This document shows, piece by piece, positions 32,201 through 45,100 of a stretch of DNA of 64,000 bases. This DNA comes from Saccharina japonica (taxonomy: Eukaryota; Sar; Phaeophyceae; Laminariales; Laminariaceae), in assembly GCA_008828725.1 (NCBI GenBank), contig MEHQ01002043.1:314875-378874 (forward strand), written 5' to 3'. A program made the translations under genes and the position numbers. The notes under the pieces are model-generated. The model worked only from the letters and a program-made list of their open reading frames with translations, was not told the DNA's origin and did not search any database. How positions within the stretch are numbered: the stretch's first letter is position 1; the number at the start of each line of letters is the position of its first letter.

Positions 32201-35200
32201 TTGTTTGTTTTTTTGCCGCGGCGATATGCTCTGCTGTCCACTCACTAGAAAACCGCCCTCACCATGCTCTGCTCTCAATAATGTAAATAAACCGAAGTAC
32301 TGTTCGGGCGTTCACTGTTCATGTATATACCACACGGCTACGTAGGTAGGGTGGTTTGGCCCGACTGGAAGGTTGTCTGCGGTCGGAGTGATCTCATTGT
32401 GCGGCCTTCCCCGATCAACCGTTTTTGTTTTGTCTTGTTTATAGGTGCACCAGCTGGAGGCCCGTGTGATGGCGCAAAACGCCGCCATGGCAAACACGAG
32501 AGCGTTTGTCATGAGCATGCACCAACGAGAGACGCCCGGGGCCTTGTTCCCGGCGATGTACGCCTTGCTGTGGAGACCGCGAGACTGGCGGCGCTATTCC
32601 TGCCCGAATCCGGTACGAAGGGGGGGGGGGGGGGGGTCTGGTGGGTCTGGGCTCGGGGTGGCTTCGCTGTCCCGCTGGGCTGCTTTCCGTGCTGAGAAGC
32701 CACTCGATAATTTGATGTTTTATCGCACTCCACCCAGGCGGAGGGTAGAATACCACCGTCTCGTTACTATTGTACGTTTCTCGAGTGCATCCATGCGTAC
32801 CGGTCGCCCAGGTAGTCTAGTGGCCAGCTTCAAATGCTACTATTCATAGCATTGGTACCCGAGTTCAAAACCCCACCGTGGTGAGATTTTGACTTTATTT
32901 GCAAAAATAAATAGGAACCAACTGCTGAGAGCGCCTTCGTAGCGTGGGTAGGCGGATTTCGACGCAAGTCGACGAGGGAAGAAAGTGCTCAAATATTCTC
33001 GCGATAAAAATTCAAGGCACATACCGTAGTGGGGAGGGGGGAGAAGAACCTACTCAGTGACCCCGGATCTGAGTTATGACTAAGAGGGAGAGAGAAAAGA
33101 AGGGCGAAGATAATAAATGGGATGGAACAAAAAAAGGGCCTGTGGACGCAAGCAGCTCCGCGAAACGTACCTGGTCCTGCTGTAGGTTGCTTACGCAGTC
33201 GCTTAAAGTATACCTGGTACATGACAGCAGTGCGCTCCACCTGTTGTACTTGCTTCTGTGCCCGTTTGAAAACAGGGCGATGTATTGTCGAAGTCGACGC
33301 TCATCTGCCTCGCGCCCGTCGCGTTCCTGGCCCTGTGGGGGTCGGGAATGTTCGGTGGCGGAAGCGGCCTGTCAGAGGACCAGCGCGTGGTGTGTCTCGC
33401 GGCCGTCGCCACGCTGGCGTTCTTGACGTTCCTGGAGTACGACAACAGCTCGCCGTGGCACGAGCTGCAGCATCCTCGCCTGCTGAAAGGCTTGCGATTA
33501 GGCCCGACCCTTGCGGAAGGCGCAGCGATGTTAGTGGTGTACTGCACCATCAGCGGCTTGCCGCCGTGGGATCGGCTTCCTGCTCTTGCGTTACTTCTTG
33601 CCCCTCTCGCGTACCCGACGGTCATGCAAGGTTTTCACCGTTTTCAGGTGCGAGCAAAAGGCGTCACTCGATTTCGGTGTTGGGTGTACGTAGCCTGTCG
33701 TGTGTTTGTGTGTTTTTCTGTGTGTGTGTGCTCGCGGGGCTCCAAGACACAGCGGGAAGAATGGGTTCAACTTCGTGGGAGGATGATGCTTGCTTTGTTT
33801 TCTATCCGTCACCCTCCGGCACAACGAGGATGACGACTCAGCATTATTTTGGCAAAGACCACTGCCGCAACATTTGCAAGAGCTTCCCGACGTCATTGCG
33901 TGCCAATTGCAGGTGAAGCTCAAGAACGCTCAAATTCAGGGGCAGATAGCACAAGCACAGCACCCCGTGCCTCCGAGAGAACAACGCAAGCCTTCGCCCG
34001 TCAAGATGCGCGGCGTTGTGGTGAACGGAGTCAACCGAGCGGCAGCGATGCTCTTCTTCGGCCCCGAAGCTGTTCTTGCGGGCCAGGTCTTGGCCAAGCT
34101 TGGTATCTGCATTGCCTCCGCTGTGTTGGGCGCGGAGGCCGTAAACGCGTCGTTCGAGCGCATATGGTGAGTGTTCGGTCGTCCAGCCCCCTCTACGTGG
34201 TCTGTCTCGCCTATGCATCATTGCGCGCTGTTATGCACATCGTTCTACCCTTACTGGCTTTGCTGACGGGGTAGCTACTCTTGCGTATTGTCTCGTTGTC
34301 GGTTCATGCTTGAAGGGTGCTGATGAGCGCTGGCCTCTCTGTGGAAGACAAGGAGCACCTGCATCAGCTACACCAGAGAAAATTTCGGGCGATGAAGGCG
34401 CCATTCCAGAACGTGACCGACCGACGGACTAGGGGCGCCATCGCAGCGGCGTGCGTGAGCCTGTTCTGCATCATCGCGTCGGCTTTCCGGTGAGCATCGG
34501 TGTTTATCGTTTGTAGGATTTCTCACTGCGATCGATGCTGCATTAAGAAATATATCCGAAATCCGGATAACTCCTTTGCAAAAAAAAAGGCGTCTTCGGT
34601 GCGAGCGTACGAGCCTGCTCCAAAAAATCACGCAAATAATTGCAGAGGTCAGCATCTTTTTGACGGGCGGAAATCCGGAACGTGCCGAGGAAACGACGAT
34701 CGTTTGAAACCATATGTTGCGCCTCCTAAATTTTGGTACAGCAGCTCTGCTCGGGATGACGCAGTATCAGCACAATGCGCTACAGCTTTTGAATGGGGTT
34801 GATTGAATTCGTGAACAAGGATCTGACGAGATTACATACTACGCAGGGACTATTTGCCAACCCCTACTTCGTATAGCTCAACGTTCGACGCCCCCCGCTC
34901 GCTGAGTTTTGCGACGGCGCCAGTTCTTTTGCCGGGGTCACCAACGGCTAATGTGTGGGGCGGGCGTGACTCGGTCTTGTGTTCGCGGGGGGTCGGGTGG
35001 CGCTCGGGAGCAGCCGATGTCGAAATACTACATTATAACAGAATCAAACTAAAGATCCAATACGACATGACCATCACCATCACTACTACCTATAAGCGTA
35101 TTATATAATAAGGATATATACGACCTCGATCTGAACCCAACTTACACCCGCAACGTCCGTGCCGCTGACATCGTGCCGCGTTGACGCAGAGATAGCGTGG

Positions 35201-35433
35201 ACACGATTGGGTGCGGCTTGATCCTCCTTTCGGTCATGGACAGCGCTCACATTCTCTGGGAGGTGCAAGTGGGTCGGTGGGTGATGTCTTCCCTCGTGCA
35301 AACGAGCAACCTCCTCAACAATGGCCCTGACCGCGCGAGGAACCCGGCGCGCGACCTTCTCCGATCACGCGCGTTGCTTCTATGGGTGTTGCTTGGGTCC
35401 GTGTTTTTCGTTTTGATCGTGGTGAGGTCGTGA
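29263..35433 (+). CDS. RING/TRAF zinc-finger membrane protein (probable E3 ligase)
   Basis: Exons: 29263-29487, 30315-30406, 30748-30814, 31144-31206, 31995-32159, 32445-32612, 33276-33647, 33913-34166, 34316-34489, 35190-35433; 607 residues with phase kept at all nine junctions. A C3HC4 RING (about 53-107) is split by intron 1: CPIC, CRHSFCAE, then CLKS and CPLCR. A TRAF-type finger follows (about 150-185: ECPAAIVPC, GCTWKCARRDLPGHLECC). The C-terminal half holds hydrophobic helices such as STLICLAPVAFLALWG, VVCLAAVATLAFLTFL and a terminal LLLWVLLGSVFFVLIVV. I infer a membrane-anchored ubiquitin ligase with its RING in the cytosol. The Ala-rich N terminus is probably disordered. The start is the first in-frame ATG in the open exon; an upstream exon is not excluded. 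The membrane part could in principle be a second gene, but phase and splice sites join them. Confidence 0.82.
32803..33121 (+). mobile_element. tRNA-derived SINE candidate
   Basis: A Pol III-type A box, TAGTCTAGTGG, at 32813-32823 and a B box, GTTCAAAAC, at 32863-32871 are spaced as in tRNA genes. The head does not fold as a clean tRNA. It is followed by a body repeated at 4485-4640 and 60575-60720, ending in AGATAATAAA. This is the arrangement of a SINE. It lies in intron 6 of the RING/TRAF gene, same strand. Confidence 0.6.
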
Positions 35434-38400
35434 TCCCTTCGCAGGCTTGGTAGATCGGGTTCCTTTTCGGTGGATGTCGAGCTGGCCAGAACGAGCGACA
35501 ACGCGAAGGTTATGTGGGCTTCGTTTTCCCAGAAGATACGCGCTTCCTATATGTATGATTAACGTCCTTTGGTTGGTCTGGAGGGGTCCTCGGCCGCAGA
35601 TAGTGTTGGTCGTGGAAGACCTCACTGTGGGTGAAGCGAGCAGTATGCTCCGGTTGCGTATATTACGAGTCCGTGGGTGTGGGTGAGCGCGTGGGTAGAG
35701 ACATGGTGCAAAAATATTACACTGACTTCGTTTTAAGGTTACAGTTACTATCGTGTATGGAACCAGCAAAATTAAGCTTCCGTGCGTGCTGCACCTCGCG
35801 CCTTTAGTGCGGTCTCGCTCCCAGAGAAGAGCGGCAGTCGATTCTCCTTAGAAGGGATTATGTATGCCAGACGGCCTGTTCTTTTTCGTCCGTTCGTGCA
35901 AAGTTGTGTGTCGTGCTTGATGTGCGCTACTACTCCTGGCAGCTGCAACAACTACTTGTGGTTGTTTGTTGAATAATTGTTTTAAACGGCCAGGGGTGTT
36001 TTCCGTCGTGCTACGATTACTGTAATAATAGGAATTCAATAATTTAAACACCCAATGGTGTTTTTCCGAATGCTCTTATTACTGTAGTAATGGGATGCTC
36101 TCAGAGCGGACTTGCCCTCATTGTGCGTCGCTGGAGTCTGTCATGTGTGGTGTGGCGTATTGTTTCCTCAGCCGTGTTCGGTGTACCTCGGTGATGTCAT
36201 ATGATGCCATGTGCTCGTTTACAGCATATCCATACGTAGTATCACCGGGTATTTTACATCCCTTCATCCAATCGTGAATACTGCTGTACTGCTGTTGCCG
36301 ACGCGCTTGCAGAGGTTCTGTACATTGCTGTAGAAATAACGAAATACATACGAAGTAGCCTTTGCCGTCGCTATCGCGACAGAAAAGGAGCCGCATCCCC
36401 CTCTCATTGCTGTGTTGATGGAAAAATTGAAATTGGAATCCTGCGTAAAGTGTACCAGGTATCAAGTTTCCCTTCGGAAAATTCGAAAATTCTACTTGTC
36501 GTGTTTTTTTTTAGTTGGTAGATACGTACGAGTAACGAGATGGTACTGCAAAATAAGGTACTGGTATGTACGACGTCGTACGTACGTATTAATAGTAAAT
36601 GCAACAGGGCGGTGCAATTCGAACGATAAATAAATGGTAACACAAGGTGTTTGACGGTATAACGAAAAATTAAGTGATAATTTTTCGGCGGTAAAATTGT
36701 CGAGGAGTCGTACCCGGAAAATGTAGTTTAGGATCTCCGGGAAGTTAATTGTTCCAGCAAGGCGTGGGGCGTGGGGCGCGTCTCCGGTCGCTTGGTAGTA
36801 GGTTGTTCTCAAAATCGATTTCGTGGGTCCAATTCTCACTGAGGAGTGCACAATAATACTCTCGTACGTATGTACGAGTAGGAGCTTTTTCTTGCATCAA
36901 AGTTTAGCAGAGAGCGCAGGAAGAGCGTGTGAGTGAGCAAAAATGGATAAAAATCGACGAACGAGCAGCGGGAATGCTGAACCTACTGAGCGATAAAAGG
37001 GGAGGCACGTACCGAGGAGGAAAAGGGAAGACACCTGTGACCACGTTTTGTCGAGTACGTATTAGTAGAAGATCGATCATGAGGAGGGTAAAACCTTCGT
37101 ACGAGTTGAGCTGGAAAGTAAAAAAAGTGATGATTTGATTTAAAACAAAAAAAAGGGTCGCTGGCTCGCTCTCTCTGTGGATTTTACATCATACGGGTAG
37201 TACGTATTATGCTCATCATCATGGATGGACATGTAAAGTACTCGTACCAGGTATTTCCCATTTCGTCGTGTGGAATATGTGACCCTACCTATGGGTAGAA
37301 CTCTACAAAATATCCCATAGACGAGCGACCCGATAAACGAGACTGACGGGGATCGTTTCATAAACGAGATGCTTGGTATATCTGAAACCTCCGCCTGTAA
37401 CTTTCGAGGACAAAAACTACTTCGCAGTTTGAGTTGTTTTTTTGTGAGGGAACACCATAGTAAAAAATACCAGGTACCTGGTATGGGCTAATGTCTTTAA
37501 TATAGCCCCACACATCGTAACCCATAAACACGGCTGATGCCTTCGGATCCCGAGCTAGGCTGGCAACCGCTGGAGGGTGGCAAAAGCATGCGCCGGCGGG
37601 TAAAAAAAAAGATCCGATTCTTGTTCCCATTTCAACCACGCCTCCTCGTCGTGTACGAACTCCTTGGGTGTCAACTTTCAACTTTCACCACAACATAACA
37701 GAACACCATCCGCAAATCAGCTCAGCACCAAGACGAGGAGCGCTGAGCTAAGGTAAGCTTCAGTCCGTTTTGCCGTGAATATGGATAAACCAGGTGGCAA
37801 GTTGTGGTCCGCGCAGTGCTTCCAGTTGGTGCAGTTTATGTGCTCAGACGATGGTTTGATCGGACTGGACGAGCCCCACAAGCGGCGAGATAACCAAAAC
37901 GGAGACCGCTGCTTGGACGCTTGGACGCGGACTTTTACCTGACTGGCTGCCTGGTATAATGAACTGATTCAGCGATCGAGCCTCTTCGGAGGCCCATTAT
38001 CAAGTTGCTGCCGTCGAACGCGAGCTTCAGTACCGGAACTTTGCCGTTGACACACACTATGCTGGAGAAGACGGGGCACGAGCAGTAACGCATGTTCATC
38101 ATCCATCAAGTACTGATGTAACGCATTCAGTACCGGAGCTTCGCCGTTGGCACACACTCGTGTGCTGAGTACAGCAGTACAACAGTAGACGGGGCCTATT
38201 GTAGTTACGTAACGCATGTCATCAAGTACCTGGTGAGTTGGTGAGTATGTACCCGGTACCTGGTGTACGATTTGGTAGGAAAGCTGTCAAGCTGTGTGCA
38301 AGAATTCTGCAGTACGAGCTTGCGAAGGTAGATCAGTATCAATTCGTACGGTATCAGATATCGACTACGAATTGTCAGGTATCGCTCACTTAGTGCGTGG

Positions 38401-39194
38401 GGCCTACCAGATACCGGTCCTCTTTAGCGACCAATTGCTAGAGTTTGGACTAGGGTTGGGCCCTGGTAGCTCCAGCAAACAGACCCGAACGGTGCGCCCC
38501 CACGGCTGGTGAGCCGCCCTGCCGGGGGCACGGTTTTACGCGATTTGACTTATCAATTCGAGGAGCTACAAAATAAGAACGACACCTCTTTTGGGCCGTC
38601 TTTCAAAGGCAATTGGGTGGTAGATTGAGGAAGTAATAGAAAAAGCGGATGCAGCAGCAGTGTAGGCTGATGATTACAGGAGGGATCAACAGAGCCCAAG
38701 CCGTCAGTGGTTGACGTGGCTACGTACGTCAATCGCGCTGACGGGATCCCCCCCCCCTCCCTCTCTCCCGTTTGTCCTCTGTTTGGCGTGCCCTCTCTCG
38801 GCGTCGCGTATTTTGATGGGTTTCTGTTGTGCTATGAGGCGTTGCTGTGAAACGTACGTAAATAGTCAACACACTGGCAACCCTGGCAACGGTACTACCA
38901 CTACCAGTGTAGTAGTACTGGCAGTACATACTGGACCAGGGCCCGGTGTTACCAATTGCCAATGACTACCCGATGCCCGATCAACTGCAAGCCGTTACGG
39001 TTGTGTCAACTGCGATAGCATCAGGCCGCTCGTCCGCAATACCGTACTGCAGTCTCGCTTTGAGCTCTGCGCACGCCCTCTGGCGATCCCGCATAACCGC
39101 TGCTTCCTTGGTAAACGCTCTGACGCTCCGTCCCCGATTACCACCACTGGCTCGTTCGCCCAGGACTCCGTCGGTCGCCGTTTGAACCAGGACC
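35434..39194. other. Intergenic region between RING/TRAF and LENG1 genes
   Basis: No gene can be supported. The first few hundred bases are probably the 3' UTR of the RING/TRAF gene. At 35986-36075 a motif (ACACCC or GGGGTG with TTACTGTA) repeats twice. A minus-strand frame at 37681-37358 is open for 107 codons without any recognised motif. Several copies of TACCAGGTA occur between 36440 and 37490. Confidence 0.5.
38017..38232. repeat. Tandem duplication of about 110 bp
   Basis: Two units share TTCAGTACCGGA, TTGCCGTTG or TCGCCGTTG, CACACACT, GACGGGGC, TAACGCATG and ATCAAGTAC in the same order. The second unit carries an extra 20-30 bases rich in CAGTAC. Confidence 0.65.
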
Positions 39195-41231
39195 ATGAGT
39201 GGGCGTTTGATTATATTGCCAAAAAAGAGTTGGCATCCCGGCAAGAGGGAGAATATAGAGAAGGTCCTTCGCGATGAGAGGCTCGCTGCGGAGGAGGCGG
39301 CGGCGGCTCGGGAACGCGCGAGAGAAATCGCTCAGGAAGGGATTGTAGAAACGCTGTCGAAGAAGAGGTAAGACGGCCCTGCAGCTTAGACTACAGCACT
39401 GTTGCTGTTTGACAGTATAGGTCAACATAGCCAGAACACCTCTCTCTCTCTCTCTCACTATCTCCCGAAGATAGAGATTAGCGCTTCTTGGAAATTGCCT
39501 CCCTACTTCATGTACAGCAAGCAGTACGAGTAGTACGCATATTATACTGTACGAACCACTCGTACTTTTGGGACCCAAGTAAAGCAACCAAAAAGTTGAG
39601 GGGTGCAGTTTGATCAGCCGTCTAACTGTTGCTTCGTACGCGTACATCATGAAATCCCTTGCATTTTGTTTGGGACACATTACGAAAACCAGCAGCCCGA
39701 TCTGCTTCGTTTGGGCGAGATGCTGTAGTGGTGCAATCGTCATTTAGTTTCGTCGTTATTTCCCTGTCAAATCCCAAAAGGCTTACATGTTAAAACCTGG
39801 TTAACTATTACTACCAAAATGGGAGTTGCCGCCAAACTGATCTGTGTGCAAAATTGAGATGGGCACTGCTAAACAGAACGAATGACCCATACCAGCTCTC
39901 ACACAGAGGTAGCCGCGTTGCTTTCTATCAAGCCTCAGCGTTGATCGCGAGTTTTTTTCGCTGCGGACACTAATAGCTCTCGCAATGCTGTTGCCATGCT
40001 GCTGCTAGGTCTTCCGCGAAAAAAGAAAGTCCAGCAACGGTCCCAGAGAAATCGAAGGGCCGGAAGCGAAGCCGCCAAGGTGAAGATAAAGGCGCACAAC
40101 CTCTAGGCGGGAAGGGGCAAGGCTGGGGGGCGACACTCCAGCATGTCAACCTCTTCAGCGAGGCCGAGCGGGAGGCGGGAAAGGTCCTGGGACAGAACGA
40201 GGATCACCAGCGCGAAAAGCGGGAGCAGGACCTGCAAAAGCAGCAGCGCTCGGGACTAGCACCTACTGCTCTTGGCGAAGGCTCCGCCGAGCTAAGGGAC
40301 AAAGACTCCCAGCCGTGGTATACCCAAGCGAGTGAATCGTTGAGGGCGCCGGAGGTTACTGCACGCACGATGCGGTTGGGGAGAGAAGTGACGGGCGAAG
40401 AGGCGACGGCAGCGCTGAAGAGAGACCAGGGTCGTAAGGGCCGGGCGGATCCCATGGGCTTCTTATTTCGATCAGGAGCGCAAGCTACGCCGGGGAATGT
40501 AACGACAGATAAAGTTGGAGCGAATCCGGCGTCAAAAACGGCTTTTTCCGGTGCTGTTGCTGCTGAGGAGTCAGATAGAGCCACGGCACGCAGCGACGAC
40601 AAGAAGCGTCACAAGAAGTATAAGAAGAGCAAAAAGCACCGAAAGAAGGACAGCAGTGGGAAACGGAGAAGCGCCGGCAACGATGGCAGCAGCAGCAGCA
40701 GCCGAGGTGGCCGTGCCGGCGCAACTGCCGACCTTCCAGACGACGAACGTGAAAATGCGGATGATTCCCGTCGAATAGCTCTGGTGAGAACTCGATGTTA
40801 ACAAAAGGGTTAGAAGTCGCGCATGAAGTCAGCCGCTGACGGTGAAAGGTTGACCACACCCTTGGACGATTTTCATTTTTGTTGCAGCCGCGTCTGCACC
40901 CTCCCGCGTTCCGCGCGCCTTGCCGATTTTTACGTCCCGAGTTTTTTTCCAAGCTTATTTTCGCCGTCGATGTCTGGGGCGTTCTTTCCTCAGCCGCGCG
41001 ACGTTAACGTGTCTATACAACGTCGCATCCGTGTGTACCGTTAAATTCTTCGCCACGCTCCAGGAAGACCTTCGCCGCCGCCGGCTAGCGCGCGAAGGCG
41101 GCGAACGGGAGCGCCAAATACGCCTCCTGGCTGAACGAGAGATGGCTGGAAAACCGCTACCTGACGACCGGAGCAGGTCGTACAACAACCAGTACAACGC
41201 TCCAGCTGCCAGGCAAAACAGAGGACGCTGA
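39195..41231 (+). CDS. LENG1: LENG1-like protein (Cir_N domain)
   Basis: Exons: 39195-39367, 40009-40783, 41064-41231; 371 residues with phase kept at both introns. The start MSGRLIILPKKSWHPGKREN matches the LENG1/Cir_N beginning (LPKKSWH), followed by an Arg/Glu/Ala helix. The middle has HVNLFSEAER, as in LENG1, then a Lys/His-rich stretch (KKRHKKYKKSKKHRKK) typical of nuclear splicing-related proteins. The C terminus ends in RSYNNQYNAPAAR, the counterpart of the conserved YNSQFNP tail motif. Human LENG1 is about 264 residues, so this one is longer in the basic linker. LENG1 is poorly characterised; a spliceosome link is known only from association data. It ends 939 bp before the convergent gene at 42170. 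Confidence 0.88.
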
Positions 41232-42169
41232 GGGACACTTCAGTTGGAACTTTTCCTTCGCATCCGACTGATGGATGATGATAAATGAGTGCAATTAGTA
41301 GATTTTATGCATATAAGTGTGGAAAAAGCTCCACCCAGTGTTGGCGTTGCGGTGAATGTATAGGCCCTTTCGGCATTCGATAGATGAGATAGTAACGTTT
41401 GTGGGGGGGTGATTATCTGCCCCCTACAGTTGTCAGGGGCATGGCATGGTATCGGCCCAAGAGTGTGTTTTGGTGTTTAAATGGTCAACCTTGGCGGTAT
41501 TTCAGAGCTGTTCCCATGTTGGAACACTGTTTTATTTTTTTCACGAAACGACCGCGCGGTCCTGCAGAATCTTGGTCGACCGCGCCAGATGTCATCAGAG
41601 GACGACTCCACAGCTGGTGCATGATGTTGACGAGCGGAGAAAGGAGAGAGGAGTAACCCCACCTCGGAGAAATTGGCCAGGCACGGGCTATGTATAGACA
41701 GGCCATGGACCGCAATGGCCGGGGAGATAGGAGGGGGGGGGCGATTCTCGCACGCTCTTTCCAATAGGGTTGATCGCTCGACACCTTTTGCGGAGTGTTA
41801 CAGTACTTGCTGTGGCCTTGTCGAGAGATGTGTGCGTTGCAGGCTGTCTTTACGCTCAGCTAGTCAATTCGTGCCCAAGCTATTAATAGTGTGTTTGGTG
41901 AGCTATCAGCGTGTTTGCTACAACAGCGCGATTTCCACGTAGGCACAGCATGCGAAGGGTGGGTAAAGACGTGGGAGTAGCAGTGCACAGCAGTGGAAAA
42001 CACATATCATAGCTGTGCTGCGTGGGCGCGGCAAAATGAAGCAAAACAAACGGGCGGTTCGATTCGATCCAAGTCGTCTACTCGTAGCTATCTTCTCGTT
42101 CATGGAGCCATCCCTCAAACGTGGCTTTACCTCGGCAGGGTATTGAAGTGTCACCAGTCTGCTTTCTCG
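41232..42169. other. Convergent 3' intergenic region
   Basis: Lies between the stops of LENG1 (plus strand) and the DnaJ-like gene (minus strand), so it should hold both 3' UTRs and poly(A) sites. A purine-rich run lies at 41712-41740 and the palindrome CTATTAATAG at 41880. No gene is seen. Confidence 0.6.
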
Positions 42170-45100
42170 TCAAGACAAGTTACTCGTTATATTCCCTGGC
42201 AGCGGAACACCGTGGAGACGCCCTCTTCCCATTGTCTCGGGAAACACAACATTACAAGTCAAGATCATGGACCCGAAAGTTGATGATGCGCCCCCCTCAA
42301 CACTACTACTATTAATAGTACTAGTACTACTACTACGGTCCGTGTTGGTGCGATTTGTAGAATAGGAGTCCTCTCGCCGATTGTTGGCTGGGATGCCATT
42401 TGAAGGGTCCCAGAGCGGCAGTCCTCCTCCTGCAATCTCGACATCATCCCTGTGGTTTGTCACCTGGTCCATACCAACCACATTGATTTTAGGGAGGAGT
42501 GTTGAACCAGCTGTCAATATTTGCAAGCCGCCCCACCACTACCCTATTATGATATTGCATGCAAAAAAAACAGATCGAAACACAATTTTAATTCGCGCAG
42601 ATTTTTTGTCAGTCCCCTGCTACCGAGAGGTGGGACCGGCGATCGTAGCACATGGAAGCCCGAAATTATCGAGCGTGTTCGTCATAGTGGCGAGAATACA
42701 GTTAAGTGTTGCTTAGAGTGCAGTACTGTACTCCTCGTGGAATCAAATCACACCACAACCAGCCGATCAGACGACCAACATGATGGACAATACTTGGAGA
42801 ATAGTTCCATCGTGTTTCACGTCACACGGCGCGATGTCACAACGGAATATCCCAATTATTATCGTCAACAATTCTACGCGGCGCGGTTGTTTGGCGCGTT
42901 TGGCGCCTTGGCGCTTTCTTTCTTTCAGGTTGGTTACAACCATCACGAGCACAAATGACATTTCATTGGTTGATTGAGTAAATCCCCCCCTCACCCCTGT
43001 CTTGTTTAAGGAGACCGTGCTCCCATTTAACAGATGGACATCTCGAGTGAAGCCCGACAGCGCCTCGATCACCGATATATTCAATTCAGCCCGCAGATCA
43101 GCGCCATCCCGAACGAAGTGCTCGTGGGCGTTCACCTTTGCCACAACCTGCGAATATTGTGTTGCCGTGTGTCCATAATTTGGTCGTATGGATAGAATGT
43201 GCAGCACCGCGGGTGCTATGTACGCAGTTGGTATACGAGTATTCAATGCCCACGGAAAGGGAAAACGTAATTTGCAGGCAATAAAACACCTGCCCTCGTC
43301 CGGTCAATAATGCCGTAGAATCTACAGTGATATGATATTACGTAGCTGTAAAGCCTGTGACTGGCAATCGCTACAGTACCTGGTACATGCTTTGAATATC
43401 TCCAGTAGGTTAGCGCGGCGTTTTGGCATGGTCAATCAGCCCTTTAGAGTCAACAGAGCCCTGCTCCAGGTTGTTACAGGCTCATGTACCCTTGTAAATG
43501 CGTGGTGCCTACGCAACGGCTTCGAAAATTGTGGACACAGTCAGAGAGATTTACTCCTCCACGATTAGTGCCAAAAACGAATGGCGCGCGCGCGTTTCCA
43601 ATCTATCACGATCGCCAACGCCGGGGCTAACGTTCGTGCTCTGGCAGGGCACCTTGCTGTATGTACAGTAGTCCATCTACTCTACCACCTACGCCGAGGG
43701 CTCACCTCCACGTTTCCTGTCGTTTTGCCGGGAAACTGCGATCCGATTCCCGGAAAACGTAGCGTGTGGGAATCAGGCGCGCCTCGTGGAATATTTATCT
43801 CGAGTGAAGCACGCTCGTGGACAACGCGATCGCCCTTGCACCTGTCGGAACGGCACGAAATTTCCAGATTTCGTGTTCACGTTTGCATTGCAGAGTTGTA
43901 CATAAGAAAAGGTGCTCCACTGTGGCAGGAGCGGGTGATGAGACATGGAGGATAAAATCTCCAGTACTACATACAGTACGTAGAGCTTTGTTTTTTGTTT
44001 GTTTTTAACTCGCGAGGATCAGTCCTGGGACGGATTCGGGTGTATCCGGGCGGACTCATGATGGCTTGTCTACAACAGGTAGGTCACAGCTTGCTTCGAT
44101 TCACTGCATTGATGACGGCACCTCTCTGCCTAGACGTGTATCGGTGGAGACAGCCGTCCAATGTTACCAAAATGGAAACGGGTCCGGTACTTCACTGTAC
44201 TGTAGATCGAACCTACTACCGAAAGCGAGCCTATGGTCAACCCGTTGTCTTACGAGGGATGTACATTATTTGACTTTTTCGTGGCACGTGTCGCGACACG
44301 TGTCGTGACATGTCGCGACATGTCGCGGCATGTCGCGACAGCCCACGGCGTGTCGCGGCGAGTGTTGCGGGGAGTGTCGCGGTGAGTGTCACCAACCCTA
44401 ACCTAACCCTAACCCTAACCCTAACCCTGACCCTGACCCTACGTGCCGCGGCTTGTCACGACACGTCGCGGCATGTCGCGACACGAAAAATTCAAATAAT
44501 GTAGATCCGTGTGTCTTACCTGGGACATTCGCTTCCTTTCTTTGGTACCTCTCCAAATCCATGGCAGCGAGGGCAGGTCGTCTTCAAAGTCTGCTTCACC
44601 TCGTGGCTGTGGTCATGGCTAACTGTCGAGATGCCTGGTTCCGCCGACGCGCTGTACCCAAAGAATGGGATATGTATGTGTAAGCATGAAAGTGTAGTCA
44701 TCGTTTTGATTGTTTCGTCCACTTGAATTTGTCTTCTATCGGCTGACACTGCACCCAGCACCAACACTCGAACACAAAGAAACAGAAGCACAGCTTGACA
44801 CTCAGTAAAGCACACGACGAATCGAGACGGACTCTGTGACACCTATGATAGGCCAAAAGGTGGGTAGACTACAGTACTGTAACTACTGTATGCAATCATG
44901 ACCATGATAAGCAAGCTCAAAAACGGCCCAAACGCCCCTCCGCCTCATTCACACCTACCTGCAGGCTTTACACGGACGCATGTCCTTTTCAGGAGCACCC
45001 TTGCCGTCGCAAAGCGCACAGCGCACTCCTCTGTTAAAATATATCGTCTCCGTCAGGCCTGGAGGACAGCCGCACACAATTCCAGCATTCGTACACGGTT

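Noticed and set aside
42030..42075. tRNA-like B box GGTTCGATTC
   Set aside because: No A box or acceptor-stem pairing is found at the right distance.
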